Below, piece after piece: positions 43,331 to 52,451 of a DNA stretch of 64,000 nucleotides. A program made the translations under genes and the position numbers. Positions within the stretch are counted from its first letter, which is position 1. Every line of letters starts with the position of its first letter. The stretch comes from Paenibacillus harenae (GTDB lineage: Bacteria > Bacillota > Bacilli > Paenibacillales > Paenibacillaceae). Below the pieces are notes generated by a model. It did not search any database, was not told the origin of the DNA, and was given only the letters and a program-made list of their open reading frames with translations. The stretch is from positions 930,001-994,000 of the forward strand of contig NZ_JAUSST010000003.1 in the NCBI RefSeq assembly GCF_030812415.1, given 5' to 3'.

Positions 43331-43511
43331 CATGTCAGCTATTTATGGCGCGAAATGTGGAAAAAAGCCGTTTTTGCTCGACAAGTCGTAAGCAAACTCA
43401 GTCTCCAGACCGATTCACATTTCAATCGGCCGTCCCTTTTTATATAGCAGTGTCGTCCGTTATACTAGAGCTATCACACTAAGGCGCAGTCTTGAAGGAG
43501 TTGGATAATGG

Positions 43512-44564
43512 ATGAACGGAAACTTTGTTGGACGATTGCTTACCGGGATCGTCATTATAGCGATAGGCGTCATGTTTCTATTGAGACAGATGGGTCATGT
43601 AAGCTTCGATGTAGGAGAGGTGTTCTCCACGTACTGGCCGCTTATCCTCATTTTCTTCGGCATTCAGGGATTAATCTCGAACGCCCGCCATCAGGGATCC
43701 GGTTGGTGGAACGGCATCGTGCTCATTATCGGATTCGTCTTCCTTGGCCGCAACCTCGATTGGTTCGATTGGTCGATCGGAGATATTATTCCTTACATTT
43801 GGCCGATTATTATTATCGTAGTGGGCTTCAAGATGCTTTGGAGGCCGAAGAGGAACTACACGCCGCCATCCGACGACTGGGAGCAGTACCGTCCTTTCTC
43901 GAACGATGAGGACGTGCCCCCGGCACCTCCGCTTCACCCGGATCCGACGAAAGGTCCGAATTTGAAGAAGGAAGATAAGCCTGAGACGATGCAGCATGAC
44001 GATGATCAAGTGAGTTGGACCTCGGGCAGCACCGGCGCAGACTACGGGGAAGAGGCGCCGCCATTCAAGAAGCCTTACAAGGATTGGAAGCAGGAGCATA
44101 AGCGCGCTTATAAAGAATGGAAGAAAGATATGAAGCACGGTCACCGCAAAGAGCATGTGGAGTGGTGGAATCATAGCGACAAAGGCGTGCAGAGTAGATC
44201 CGGCTTTATCGGCGATATTCATATCGGGCAAGATTATTGGGAGCTTAAACCGTTGAACGTATCTCATTTCATCGGCGATACGATACTCGATCTGACGAAG
44301 GCCCAAGTAGCGAATGGGGAAACGAGAGTGACGATCTCCTCGTTCATCGGCGATGTGAAGGTATACGTGCCGAACGATTACGAGATTGGCGTACAGGTCA
44401 TTACGAGTTCCTTCATGGGCGATGTGAAAATACTGGATCAGAAGGAGGGCGGCATGTTCAAGAACATGAGCATTCAATCGCCTTCCTATACCGAATCGGA
44501 CAAAAAAATCAAGCTGATCGTCAGCACCTTTATCGGCGATGTGCGCGTGACGAAGGTGGGGTAA
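43512..44564 (+). CDS. liaF: LiaF-like membrane regulator of cell-envelope stress
   Basis: A 350-residue protein. The N-terminus has about four short membrane helices (residues 5-110), with a low-complexity charged linker (about 115-230) and a C-terminal beta-helical LiaF domain with four FIGD/FMGD repeats (SGFIGDIHIG, SHFIGDTILD, SSFIGDVKVYV, STFIGDVRVTKV). LiaF inhibits the LiaS kinase until cell-wall antibiotics act. The linker is longer than in B. subtilis LiaF. First gene of liaF-liaS-liaR. Confidence 0.92.
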   Translation: MNGNFVGRLLTGIVIIAIGVMFLLRQMGHVSFDVGEVFSTYWPLILIFFGIQGLISNARHQGSGWWNGIVLIIGFVFLGRNLDWFDWSIGDIIPYIWPIIIIVVGFKMLWRPKRNYTPPSDDWEQYRPFSNDEDVPPAPPLHPDPTKGPNLKKEDKPETMQHDDDQVSWTSGSTGADYGEEAPPFKKPYKDWKQEHKRAYKEWKKDMKHGHRKEHVEWWNHSDKGVQSRSGFIGDIHIGQDYWELKPLNVSHFIGDTILDLTKAQVANGETRVTISSFIGDVKVYVPNDYEIGVQVITSSFMGDVKILDQKEGGMFKNMSIQSPSYTESDKKIKLIVSTFIGDVRVTKVG

Positions 44565-44570
44565 GCGGGG

Positions 44571-45605
44571 ATGATGGTTCGTTTTCTGCGAAGCGGCAAG
44601 TGGGAGCTGATCTCGATGTTCGTAGCGGCATCGGTCGTTTCGTTCTTATTGGCCGCCCTTACATGGAGCGGATTAAAGCAAGGGACAACAATGACGGAAG
44701 CGCGCCTCGGAGCGGCATCCGTCTTCCTCCTTGTGAGCGCCGTATTCGGTTACTGGGCCGCACAGCGAATCCAGAGGCGTATCGATACGCTTCATTTGTC
44801 GTTCAAGCAGGCTGCTAACGGCAATTATAGCGTTCGGATTACGGAGTTCGGCCATGTGTCGTTTAATGAGCTTTACCGAGAATTCAATGCGCTGGCGGAG
44901 CAGATGGAAGAGAAGATGAAATGGATCCAAATGGTCGGCGAGGAGCAGATCATGGAGGGGACGCTCTCGAATGAGGCTGCCGTGCTCGAGGAGCGGAAGC
45001 GGCTTGCGCGCGACTTGCACGATACGGTCAGCCAGCAGTTGTTCGCCATTCATATGTGCGCCTCGTCGCTTCCTAAGCTGCAGCAGGTCGATCGCGAGCG
45101 TGCCGATTCGGTGATGGAGCAGCTCGTCCAGATGTCGAACACGGCGCAAAAACAGATGCGCAACTTCATCGCGCAGCTCAGGCCGATGGAGTTGGAAGGC
45201 CGAACGCTTCAGGAGGCGCTTGACAAATGGTTTCCCGATTATTGCCGGCAAAATAATTTGCAGGGCGTGCTGGAATGGCGGATGAACGACGAGCTGTCCG
45301 AGGCGAAGGAGCATCAGCTGTTTCTTATTATTCAGGAAGCGATGGCGAATGTCGTGAAGCATGCGGGAGCAAGTCTTTGCACGCTGACCCTTGCCGATAC
45401 GGAACGGCAGGTCGTCATGAGCCTGCAGGATGACGGCGAGGGTTTCAAAGTCAGTGAAGTGAAGCGCGGCTCATACGGCTTGTCGACGATGCAGGAGAGG
45501 GCGCAGAAGCTGGGCGGCAATGCGGAAATACTGAGCAAGCCGGGCAGCGGAACGAGAGTGAAGGTGACAATTCCAACGATATGGCGGGGAGAGAACAAGA
45601 AATGA
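44571..45605 (+). CDS. liaS: Sensor histidine kinase LiaS
   Basis: A 344-residue NarL-type (HisKA_3) kinase. Two N-terminal membrane helices (about residues 12-32 and 46-66) enclose only a short outer loop, the intramembrane-sensing layout. HAMP follows; the phosphoacceptor His is in LARDLHDTVSQQLFAIHM (near residue 150), and the ATPase domain has EAMANVVKHA and DDGEGF. Start is ATG 44571 or 44574; both follow AGCGGGG closely. Its TGA overlaps the liaR ATG. Confidence 0.93.
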   Translation: MMVRFLRSGKWELISMFVAASVVSFLLAALTWSGLKQGTTMTEARLGAASVFLLVSAVFGYWAAQRIQRRIDTLHLSFKQAANGNYSVRITEFGHVSFNELYREFNALAEQMEEKMKWIQMVGEEQIMEGTLSNEAAVLEERKRLARDLHDTVSQQLFAIHMCASSLPKLQQVDRERADSVMEQLVQMSNTAQKQMRNFIAQLRPMELEGRTLQEALDKWFPDYCRQNNLQGVLEWRMNDELSEAKEHQLFLIIQEAMANVVKHAGASLCTLTLADTERQVVMSLQDDGEGFKVSEVKRGSYGLSTMQERAQKLGGNAEILSKPGSGTRVKVTIPTIWRGENKK

Positions 45606-46267
45606 GCGCATTGGACACGATTAAAATCATGATCGTTGACGATCACGATATGGTGAGAACGGGACTGCGAACGTACTTGATGCTGGAGCCGAAGTTTGAA
45701 GTGATCGCAGAAGCGGGCAGCGGGCAAGATGCATTGAATGTACTCGGAGGCAGAACGCAGGAGACGATGCCGGATATGATCCTGATGGATTTGATGATGC
45801 CGGGCATGGACGGTATCGAGACGACGAGAGCGGTATTGGCCAAGCATCCGCATATCAAGATCGTCATGCTGACAAGCTTTCTGGAAGATGACAAGGTGTA
45901 CGGGGCGATCGAAGCGGGGGCGACCAGCTATGTATTGAAGACGGTGTCTTCCGAGGAGCTCATCTATGCGCTTGGCGCAGCTTTCAAAGGCATGCCGGTC
46001 ATGACGGCGGACGTCTCGCAAGCGCTAACGAGAGGATTGCGTCAACGGACGGCTCAATCCGGGGATGAGGGCCTTACCGAACGCGAGAAGGAAGTGCTGC
46101 TGCTCATTGCCGACGGTCAATCCAATAAGGAGATTGCCGAGGAGCTTCATATTAGCATCAAAACGGTCAAGACGCACGTCAGCAATCTGTTGATGAAATG
46201 CGAGCTTGAGGATCGCACGCAGCTGGCGGTACTGGCGCATCGCAAAGGCTGGGCGAAGCGCGCCTAA
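45602..46267 (+). CDS. liaR: Response regulator LiaR
   Basis: A 221-residue NarL/FixJ-type regulator. The receiver domain has the acidic pair in MIVDDHD, the phosphorylated Asp in MILMDLMMPGMDG and the Lys in VLKTVSSEE. The C-terminal LuxR helix-turn-helix reads LTEREKEVLLLIADGQSNKEI. ATG 45602 overlaps the liaS stop codon (ATGA). It should activate envelope-stress genes when LiaS phosphorylates it. Confidence 0.94.
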   Translation: MSALDTIKIMIVDDHDMVRTGLRTYLMLEPKFEVIAEAGSGQDALNVLGGRTQETMPDMILMDLMMPGMDGIETTRAVLAKHPHIKIVMLTSFLEDDKVYGAIEAGATSYVLKTVSSEELIYALGAAFKGMPVMTADVSQALTRGLRQRTAQSGDEGLTEREKEVLLLIADGQSNKEIAEELHISIKTVKTHVSNLLMKCELEDRTQLAVLAHRKGWAKRA

Positions 46268-46360
46268 GACACATAATATGGAGAATGGCGGTTATACTAC
46301 CTGTTAATGTACTGAAGCTGCGATTGTAAGGCAGACGCAAGCGCAAAGGAGTAGACCGTC

Positions 46361-46768
46361 ATGAAATTCATTGCGTCATCGATAGAGTCCAAGGAGCAGA
46401 ACTTCAATGAAGCCAGAGCCGTTCTGGACCAGCATCAATTTACATTGGGAGGCAACTGGGAATATAGAAGCGGCTCCTTCGACCGAGCATTGGATGAATC
46501 GCATAAAGTATGGCTTCGTATTCCGTTCGATATCGTAAACGGCTATATCGATAGCGAAACCACGGAGAACGATGCGACGATTAGGCTGGGCAAGCCTTAT
46601 GTGCTCAAGCATCTCTACCAAGAGGGCAACGATCCCGAAGCTTCGATTAGAGCGTTCGGCGCGATGTTCGACCAGTTTCAATCGCCGTCGAACCCCGATG
46701 CCCCAATCGAGGACCGCTGGATTACGCGCGCGAAGCAAGCGATAACCGAGGTCGAGGGGTTATTTTAA
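46361..46768 (+). CDS. yugN: YugN-like protein
   Basis: A 135-residue soluble protein matching the YugN-like family: MKFIASSIESKEQNFNEARA, GGNWEYRSGSFDRALD and VWLRIPFDIVNGYIDSE. Function is unknown; a small protein of this kind occurs across Bacillales. Ribosome binding site CAAAGGAG precedes the ATG, and a terminator follows. Confidence 0.82.
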   Translation: MKFIASSIESKEQNFNEARAVLDQHQFTLGGNWEYRSGSFDRALDESHKVWLRIPFDIVNGYIDSETTENDATIRLGKPYVLKHLYQEGNDPEASIRAFGAMFDQFQSPSNPDAPIEDRWITRAKQAITEVEGLF

Positions 46769-46787
46769 AAATCGAATGAAAGCAATA

Positions 46788-46824
46788 AAAAGCGCTCTCT
46801 TTGCATGAAGAGTGCGTTTTTTTA
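46788..46824 (+). terminator. Terminator of yugN
   Basis: CGCTCTCTT and AAGAGTGCG pair with one mismatch, followed by seven T. Confidence 0.8.
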
Positions 46825-46954
46825 TTTTTGTTTAAATTCCTTTTAATATTGTTTTAAGGTAGAATGTGCATGATAGAACTAAATCAACGAGCTCGCCTCT
46901 AACGGAAAACGAAAGATGAGGCATGAACGATATTTTTCAAGGAGGCTTATCACG

Positions 46955-48613
46955 ATGGACGACCAAAACAACAAAAAAGGCTATGATGATTTTTTTCGCG
47001 AACATAATGACGAGCAGCAGGACGCAAGCGGAAGAAATGAGCAAGATCAGTATGAAGCGGAGCCGGTAACTTCGGACCTTCCCGAACAGACGGCTAAGCC
47101 TTCCTACTATTATTCGTATGGGCCATTCAAAGCTGGCGCGCAGTCGGATTCCTCGCAGCCTAACCGTTATCAATCAACGACTCCGCAGTCGCAGCCGGAG
47201 CAAGGTTATAGTCATGCGAGCCCGGTGCAGGATGCTGGCGACACGTCATATGCGGTATCCGATGATGACGCTAACGTTACGGTTTCGCAGCCCGTGCAGC
47301 AACAGATTCGTCCGTTTACTCCGACAGGGGTGGGGAACAAAGGTCCTTGGACTGTAAGAGAACCGAAGCGCACCTCCTTCAAAGCGATGTTCGCTTCGTT
47401 CCTGGCCGGCGTCGTTCTTGTCGGCGGACTTATGTGGACGGCGGATACTCGTAACTGGTTCACTTCGGATCAAGTGCAAGCTACCGTGAAGGAATCGAAT
47501 GGCAGCGGAACTACAGCGGGAGCGGGAAGCACGGGGGGCGGTTCTGCTACAACGGCTGGCGCTCCGTCGGCCGATGTCGCCGGACTGTTCGAAACGGCAA
47601 GCCCGGCGGTCGTGAAGATCGAGACGTTCACGAAAGTATCGAACGGCGGCGGTAGCATGTTAGACGATTCGTTCTTCCGTCAGTTCTTCGGCAATGACTT
47701 CCCTGGTACGGAACAGCAGGAGGAGCAAGGCACGGAAGATCAAATGCAGCAGACGGGTATCGGCACAGGCTTCTTCTTCGACAAGACCGGCTACATTCTG
47801 ACGAATCAGCACGTTGTCGGCGAGTCGGACAAAATCGAAGTCATTGTTCAAGGCTACGACAAACCGTTTACGGCTGAGCTGCTCGGTTCAAGCTATGATT
47901 TGGACCTTGCGGTTCTTAAAGTAACAGGCGAGAATAATAAAGATTTCCCGACATTGCCGCTCGGCAGCTCCGAAGACATTAATATCGGCGATACGGTCGT
48001 CGCGATCGGCAATCCGTACGGCTTCGATCACACGGTAACCGTTGGCGTGCTTAGCGCCAAGGAACGTCCGATCGATATTCAAGATACGCAAGGCGAGCGC
48101 AACTATGAGCATTTGCTGCAGACAGACGCTTCGATTAATCCGGGCAACTCCGGCGGACCGCTGCTGAATCTGGAGGGCGAAGTCGTAGGCATCAATACGG
48201 CGGTAAGCTCCCAGGCGCAAGGTATTGGCTTCGCAATTCCGACGAGCACGATCCAAGAGGTGCTTGAAAGCCTGAAGAGCAACGTGGAAATTCCGAAGGA
48301 AGCCGTTCCATTCATTGGAGCTGAGCTGTCCGATGTGACCGAGGAAATTGCCAAACAGCTTGGTCTTAGCAAAGCCGAAGGTTCGATCGTTCGCAACGTG
48401 TACTACAAATCGCCTGCGCATGTGGCGGGGATCCAGCAGTATGACGTTATCGTGGGCATCGGAGGCAAGAAATACAGCAATACGCAGTCGTTGATCGATG
48501 CGATCAAGAAACAGAAGGTTGATGACAAAGTGCAGATGAATATTATCCGCCAAGGCAAAGAGCAAAACATCGAAGTCGTCATCGGCGACAAAAATAAATT
48601 CGTTACAGAGTAA
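46955..48613 (+). CDS. htrA: HtrA-type membrane-anchored serine protease
   Basis: A 552-residue protein-quality-control protease. A charged, Gln/Ser-rich cytoplasmic N-terminus of about 145 residues precedes one membrane helix (MFASFLAGVVLVGGLMWTAD). The trypsin-like domain outside the cell has the triad in LTNQHVVGES (His), YDLDLAVLKV (Asp) and INPGNSGGPLL (Ser). A single PDZ domain follows (about residues 455-545). ATG 46955 stands nine bases after AAGGAGG. In Bacillus HtrA proteins answer CssRS, and a two-component pair lies directly downstream here. Confidence 0.93.
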   Translation: MDDQNNKKGYDDFFREHNDEQQDASGRNEQDQYEAEPVTSDLPEQTAKPSYYYSYGPFKAGAQSDSSQPNRYQSTTPQSQPEQGYSHASPVQDAGDTSYAVSDDDANVTVSQPVQQQIRPFTPTGVGNKGPWTVREPKRTSFKAMFASFLAGVVLVGGLMWTADTRNWFTSDQVQATVKESNGSGTTAGAGSTGGGSATTAGAPSADVAGLFETASPAVVKIETFTKVSNGGGSMLDDSFFRQFFGNDFPGTEQQEEQGTEDQMQQTGIGTGFFFDKTGYILTNQHVVGESDKIEVIVQGYDKPFTAELLGSSYDLDLAVLKVTGENNKDFPTLPLGSSEDINIGDTVVAIGNPYGFDHTVTVGVLSAKERPIDIQDTQGERNYEHLLQTDASINPGNSGGPLLNLEGEVVGINTAVSSQAQGIGFAIPTSTIQEVLESLKSNVEIPKEAVPFIGAELSDVTEEIAKQLGLSKAEGSIVRNVYYKSPAHVAGIQQYDVIVGIGGKKYSNTQSLIDAIKKQKVDDKVQMNIIRQGKEQNIEVVIGDKNKFVTE

Positions 48614-48628
48614 GCAAGCATTGCAAAT

Positions 48629-48662
48629 AAAGCGCAGAGCCTTATAATCTCTGCGCTTTTTG
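48629..48662 (+). terminator. Terminator of htrA
   Basis: AAAGCGCAGAG (48629-48639) and CTCTGCGCTTT (48649-48659), then T-rich. Confidence 0.88.
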
Positions 48663-48686
48663 CTGCATTAGAAGAGGAGAATGAAG

Positions 48687-49382
48687 ATGAGTAGACAACA
48701 TATTGTAGTCGTTGACGACGATGACAAAATCATTTCGTTATTGCGTAGAAGCTTAGCATTCGAGGGTTATGAGGTCACAACCGCATCGAATGGCGCGGAA
48801 GGATTGAAGACGCTTCTGACAGCAGACCCGGATCTGCTCATATTGGATGTCATGATGCCGCAGATAGACGGCTGGGAAGTATGCAGACGGGTACGGGAGG
48901 GCGGCAGCGCCGTGCCGATTCTGATGCTGACGGCGAAGGATGATATTAATGATCGCGTTCGGGGGCTGGATCTTGGAGCGGACGATTACTTGGTCAAGCC
49001 GTTCGCACTGGAGGAGCTGCTCGCCCGTGTACGCGCCTTGCTGCGCCGTAAGTCGGACAAGCTGGAGGAGCAGGGCAACCAGCTCGTCTATGAGGATCTT
49101 GCGCTTGATATGGATGCCCGCGAGGCGATTCGCGCAAGCCGCCGCATCGAGCTAACGAGCAAGGAGTATGATCTGTTGCTGCTCTTCATGCAGAACCCGC
49201 GGCGCGTGCTGACGCGCGACTCCATTATGGAGAAGATATGGGGTTACGACTTTAGCGGCGAATCGAACGTGCTTGAGGTATATATTGCGATGCTCCGCCA
49301 AAAAGTTGAAGAGGGCGGAGGAAGCAGGCTAATCCAGACGGTTCGCGGCACCGGCTATGTGTTGCGCGGAGAGGCAGGTTAA
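48687..49382 (+). CDS. OmpR-family response regulator
   Basis: A 231-residue regulator. Receiver domain with VVVDDDDK, LLILDVMMPQIDG (phosphorylated Asp) and DDYLVKPFALEEL; C-terminal winged helix with LTSKEYDLLLLFMQNPRRVLTRDSIMEKIWG and RGTGYVLR. The ATG at 48687 follows GAGGAG by seven bases; one two codons earlier is too close. It is paired with the kinase that starts four bases after its stop. Similar to CssR/MprA-type regulators; position after htrA suggests an envelope-stress role. Confidence 0.92.
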   Translation: MSRQHIVVVDDDDKIISLLRRSLAFEGYEVTTASNGAEGLKTLLTADPDLLILDVMMPQIDGWEVCRRVREGGSAVPILMLTAKDDINDRVRGLDLGADDYLVKPFALEELLARVRALLRRKSDKLEEQGNQLVYEDLALDMDAREAIRASRRIELTSKEYDLLLLFMQNPRRVLTRDSIMEKIWGYDFSGESNVLEVYIAMLRQKVEEGGGSRLIQTVRGTGYVLRGEAG

Positions 49383-49386
49383 CGCT

Positions 49387-50913
49387 ATGTCCATCCGTCT
49401 TCGCCTTACGCTATGGTACTCCGGCTTGCTCGCCGGAACGCTCATCGCGGTAGGGCTGATCGTCTATTTATTCGTCAATTGGAACACGTACGCCGAAGCG
49501 AAGGCGCAGCTTAAGGAGCAGAACAGTACCATTGTGATACAGCCTACGGTAAACTTTTTGGAGGGTGAATGGGATTTTCAAGTTGGCCGCGTGGGCAGAG
49601 GTCCTGATAAAAAGGATATCTATATGCAAATTGTAAGCTATAAAGACGGTGCGGTAAGGCAGGAGAATTTACTCTACGATTTGAGTACGATTATTCCATA
49701 TCCCGAGGCTGACAAAAAACCGAAGGAAGGCTTCCGTAAAGTAAAAGTCACAATAAATGACGACAAATTCGATATGCTTACCTACCAACGCCCTATCGCC
49801 CTTGAAGATGGCAAGTTAATCGGAATAATGCAGCTCGCTGTGTTTTCCTATAATGAGGAAAAGTTTCTAGCAGGACTTCGAACTATTCTTATTTTTTCCT
49901 CCTTGTTCGTCGTCCTCATTGCCTTCACGGTCGGTCTGTTCATCGCTCGTCAGGCGCTGCGGCCAATCGAACGCGTTATTCGAGCGACGGAGCAGATCGA
50001 GAAAGGCTCGGAGCTGAATATGCGAATACCGGCTGCCGAATCCAATGATGAGATCGGCAGGCTCGTTCATACGCTTAATATGATGCTCTCCCGAATAGAG
50101 TTAGCTTATAACGAGCTCGATGAGTCCTATAAGGCACAGCGAAGGTTTGTGTCTGACGCATCGCATGAGCTTCGTACGCCGCTCACGACCATTCGCGGTA
50201 ATATTGATCTGCTCGATCGCATGTGGACGCGTATCAAGGAAACGAACCCTGATAAAGGTAGCGGAGAGTGGCTGCCGTTCGATATGGAGCATTGGGATAT
50301 GTCGCGCGAAGCGATGAGCGACATATCGGCAGAAACGAAGCGGATGAGCACGCTCGTGAATGATTTGCTTGCTCTGGCGAGGGCGGATGCCGGCTATGTG
50401 ATGGAGAAGGAGCATTTAGCGCTTCTGCCCATCGCTGAGGAGGTTGCCCGCAGGGCGCAGCTGCTGCCGCGGACCGCGGAATGGCGTATAGGCGATCTGT
50501 CGGCTCTGGAAGGCGTATGCGTTAGAGGAAATCATGATTATTTGCAGCAGCTGCTGTTCATTTTCATTGAAAATGCCTTTAAGTATACGGAACGCGGTCA
50601 TATCGAGCTTGGCGCTTTGCAAGGCGACGGACAAATCGGAATTACGGTTGAGGATACCGGCATCGGCATGAACCCTGACGAGATTCCGCATATATTCGAC
50701 CGCTTCTATCGGGCAGACGAATCGCGTGGCGTTACGGTCGGAACGGGGCTTGGCTTATCGATTGCCAAGTGGATTATCGACGAGCACCAAGGCTCCGTAG
50801 AAGTAACCACGCGCGAAGGCCAAGGGACGAAGTTTACGATATGGCTGCCGATAGCCTTTTCCGGGAAGGCTCCTTCGACTATAATAGAAGGAACGGATCA
50901 TTTAATACAGTAG
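49387..50913 (+). CDS. Sensor histidine kinase, partner of the preceding regulator
   Basis: A 508-residue membrane kinase. Two helices (about residues 10-33 and 165-190) flank an outer sensor domain of about 130 residues. HAMP follows (ARQALRPIERVIRATEQIEKG), then the H-box FVSDASHELRTPLTTIRGN, N-box FIENAFKYTE, and G-boxes DTGIGM and GTGLGLSIAKWI. A 25-residue insert between H-box helices (SGEWLPFDMEHWDMSREA) is longer than usual. Cell-envelope stress is a reasonable guess from the htrA neighbour. Confidence 0.92.
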   Translation: MSIRLRLTLWYSGLLAGTLIAVGLIVYLFVNWNTYAEAKAQLKEQNSTIVIQPTVNFLEGEWDFQVGRVGRGPDKKDIYMQIVSYKDGAVRQENLLYDLSTIIPYPEADKKPKEGFRKVKVTINDDKFDMLTYQRPIALEDGKLIGIMQLAVFSYNEEKFLAGLRTILIFSSLFVVLIAFTVGLFIARQALRPIERVIRATEQIEKGSELNMRIPAAESNDEIGRLVHTLNMMLSRIELAYNELDESYKAQRRFVSDASHELRTPLTTIRGNIDLLDRMWTRIKETNPDKGSGEWLPFDMEHWDMSREAMSDISAETKRMSTLVNDLLALARADAGYVMEKEHLALLPIAEEVARRAQLLPRTAEWRIGDLSALEGVCVRGNHDYLQQLLFIFIENAFKYTERGHIELGALQGDGQIGITVEDTGIGMNPDEIPHIFDRFYRADESRGVTVGTGLGLSIAKWIIDEHQGSVEVTTREGQGTKFTIWLPIAFSGKAPSTIIEGTDHLIQ

Positions 50914-50953
50914 TTCTAATAAGGCGTATCCGGTAAGAAAGCAGGTGCAATAG

Positions 50954-51913
50954 ATGGAAATTGTTAAAATATCGCCGCGCGGCTACTGCTACGGCGTTGT
51001 CGATGCGATGGTGCTTGCCTTGCAGACGGCGAAAAACCTGGATTTGCCGCGGCCAATCTATATCCTTGGCATGATTGTCCATAATGCTCATGTAACGGAA
51101 GCGTTCGAGCAGGAGGGCGTTATTACGCTTGACGGAGCGAACCGTCTGGAGATATTGGATCAGATCGAAGAAGGCACCGTGATCTTCACGGCGCACGGCG
51201 TATCCCCCGAGGTACGCAAGCGCGCGAGGGAGAAGGGGCTGTCTGTCGTTGATGCGACCTGTCCCGACGTGACGAAGACGCATGACCTTATCCGCGAGAA
51301 GACGGCAGAAGGGTATCATATTATTTATATCGGGAAGAAGGGGCATCCCGAGCCGGAAGGCGCTATCGGAGTTGCGCCGGACATGGTGCATCTGATCGAG
51401 AAGGAAGAAGAGATCGAGTCGCTGCAAGTGCCGGAGGGGCGTCTTATCATCACGAACCAGACAACGATGTCTCAGTGGGATATCAGGCACATTATTCAGA
51501 AGCTGTCGGAGAAGTATCCGTCGGCCGAGGTTCATAATGAGATATGCCTCGCTACCCAGGTGCGGCAAGAAGCGGTTGCAGGTCAGGCTGGCGGCGCCCA
51601 GCTCTGCATCGTCGTAGGCGACCCTCGAAGCAATAACTCGAACCGCCTTGCGCAGGTATCGGAGGAGATCGCCGGCGTCAAAGCATACCGCGTAGCGGAT
51701 GTATCCGAGATCGAGCGGGAGTGGCTGATCGGCATCGAGCGGGTAGCCGTGACATCCGGCGCTTCGACGCCTACGCCGCTTACCAAAGAGGTTATTGCCT
51801 ACCTGGAGCAGTACGACGACAACAATCCCGACACTTGGGAAATTAAACGCACGGTCAACATGAACAAACTGCTTCCGAACATTAAAGTGAAGAGTGCGAG
51901 CGCTGCCGAGTAA
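50954..51913 (+). CDS. ispH: 4-hydroxy-3-methylbut-2-enyl diphosphate reductase IspH
   Basis: A 319-residue [4Fe-4S] enzyme, last step of the MEP isoprenoid pathway, giving IPP and DMAPP. Cluster ligands are Cys12 (GYCYGV), Cys103 (DATCPDV) and Cys198 ([13 protein letters not shown]). Proton-delivery Glu lies in [14 protein letters not shown] region motifs. Ferredoxin is the likely electron donor, which the YumC reductase could supply. Ends at a strong hairpin 35 bp downstream. Confidence 0.94.
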   Translation: MEIVKISPRGYCYGVVDAMVLALQTAKNLDLPRPIYILGMIVHNAHVTEAFEQEGVITLDGANRLEILDQIEEGTVIFTAHGVSPEVRKRAREKGLSVVDATCPDVTKTHDLIREKTAEGYHIIYIGKKGHPEPEGAIGVAPDMVHLIEKEEEIESLQVPEGRLIITNQTTMSQWDIRHIIQKLSEKYPSAEVHNEICLATQVRQEAVAGQAGGAQLCIVVGDPRSNNSNRLAQVSEEIAGVKAYRVADVSEIEREWLIGIERVAVTSGASTPTPLTKEVIAYLEQYDDNNPDTWEIKRTVNMNKLLPNIKVKSASAAE

Positions 51914-51946
51914 GCCTCTTACTAATATCATCCAGTCTAAGTCGCA

Positions 51947-51997
51947 GGCCATTGTCGTGTGCTCCTTCATTGGAGCAATTCGGCAACGGCCCCTTTT
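51947..51997 (+). terminator. Terminator of ispH
   Basis: GGCCATTGTCG..GCTCC (51947-51965) pairs with GGAGCAATTCGGCAACGGCC (51972-51991), with a few mismatches, followed by CCTTTTG. Confidence 0.75.
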
Positions 51998-52039
51998 GTC
52001 TAGCTGCTCTCACCCAACCTCGACTCGGCAATTGCGCGA

Positions 52040-52171
52040 TAGTTCGATTTAAGGAAACTAATTGGTTTGAACAAAGAGAAACCGCTTCATTAGTTCGATT
52101 CTGGGAAACTAAAGAGGCGGTTTTGGTACATGGAGCGAAGATGGGCGATTTAATTCGATGAAATGGAGCTA
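52040..52171. repeat. Three spaced repeats of a TAGTTCGATT...GGAAACTAA unit
   Basis: Copies at 52040-52060 (TAGTTCGATTTAAGGAAACTA), 52091-52111 (TAGTTCGATTCTGGGAAACTA) and, diverged, 52151-52171 (TAATTCGATGAAATGGAGCTA). The middle copy is the centre of a longer hairpin: AAACCGCTTCATTAGTT (about 52079-52095) and AACTAAAGAGGCGGTTT (about 52107-52123). Spacing is 51 and 60 bp. No gene lies in 51914-52451. Confidence 0.75.
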
Positions 52172-52289
52172 AATGGGCATTTCAACGAGTATGGCGAAAA
52201 TAGTTTGACAAAAGGACACAAACGGGTCTTAATCGTTACAGGGGCTTGAATAAATAAATCAAGCGTGAAATTTAGAATGAATATTTAGG

Positions 52290-52318
52290 TTGACGGTTAA
52301 CATTTTATCTTGTATATT
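52290..52318 (+). promoter_or_regulatory. Predicted promoter of the DAHP synthase gene
   Basis: TTGACG (52290-52295), 17-bp spacer, TATATT (52313-52318); a leader of about 125 bases follows. Confidence 0.65.
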
Positions 52319-52334
52319 TACTTTAGTGATTAAA

Positions 52335-52382
52335 AGCGTAGAAGCTTCACAGCGTATAAGCTTAACAGCGTATAAGCGTTGC
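52335..52382 (+). repeat. Three tandem 16-bp repeats in the DAHP synthase leader
   Basis: AGCGTAGAAGCTTCAC, AGCGTATAAGCTTAAC and AGCGTATAAGCGTTGC follow one another without gaps, starting 17 bases after the -10 box. Regular 16-bp spacing suggests a protein-binding array or a repeated RNA motif. Confidence 0.75.
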
Positions 52383-52451
52383 AGTACGAATGTTCGGAAT
52401 TGTTAATAATTGAATAAGGAATAACCAATATAAATTACAGGAGTGATTAAT

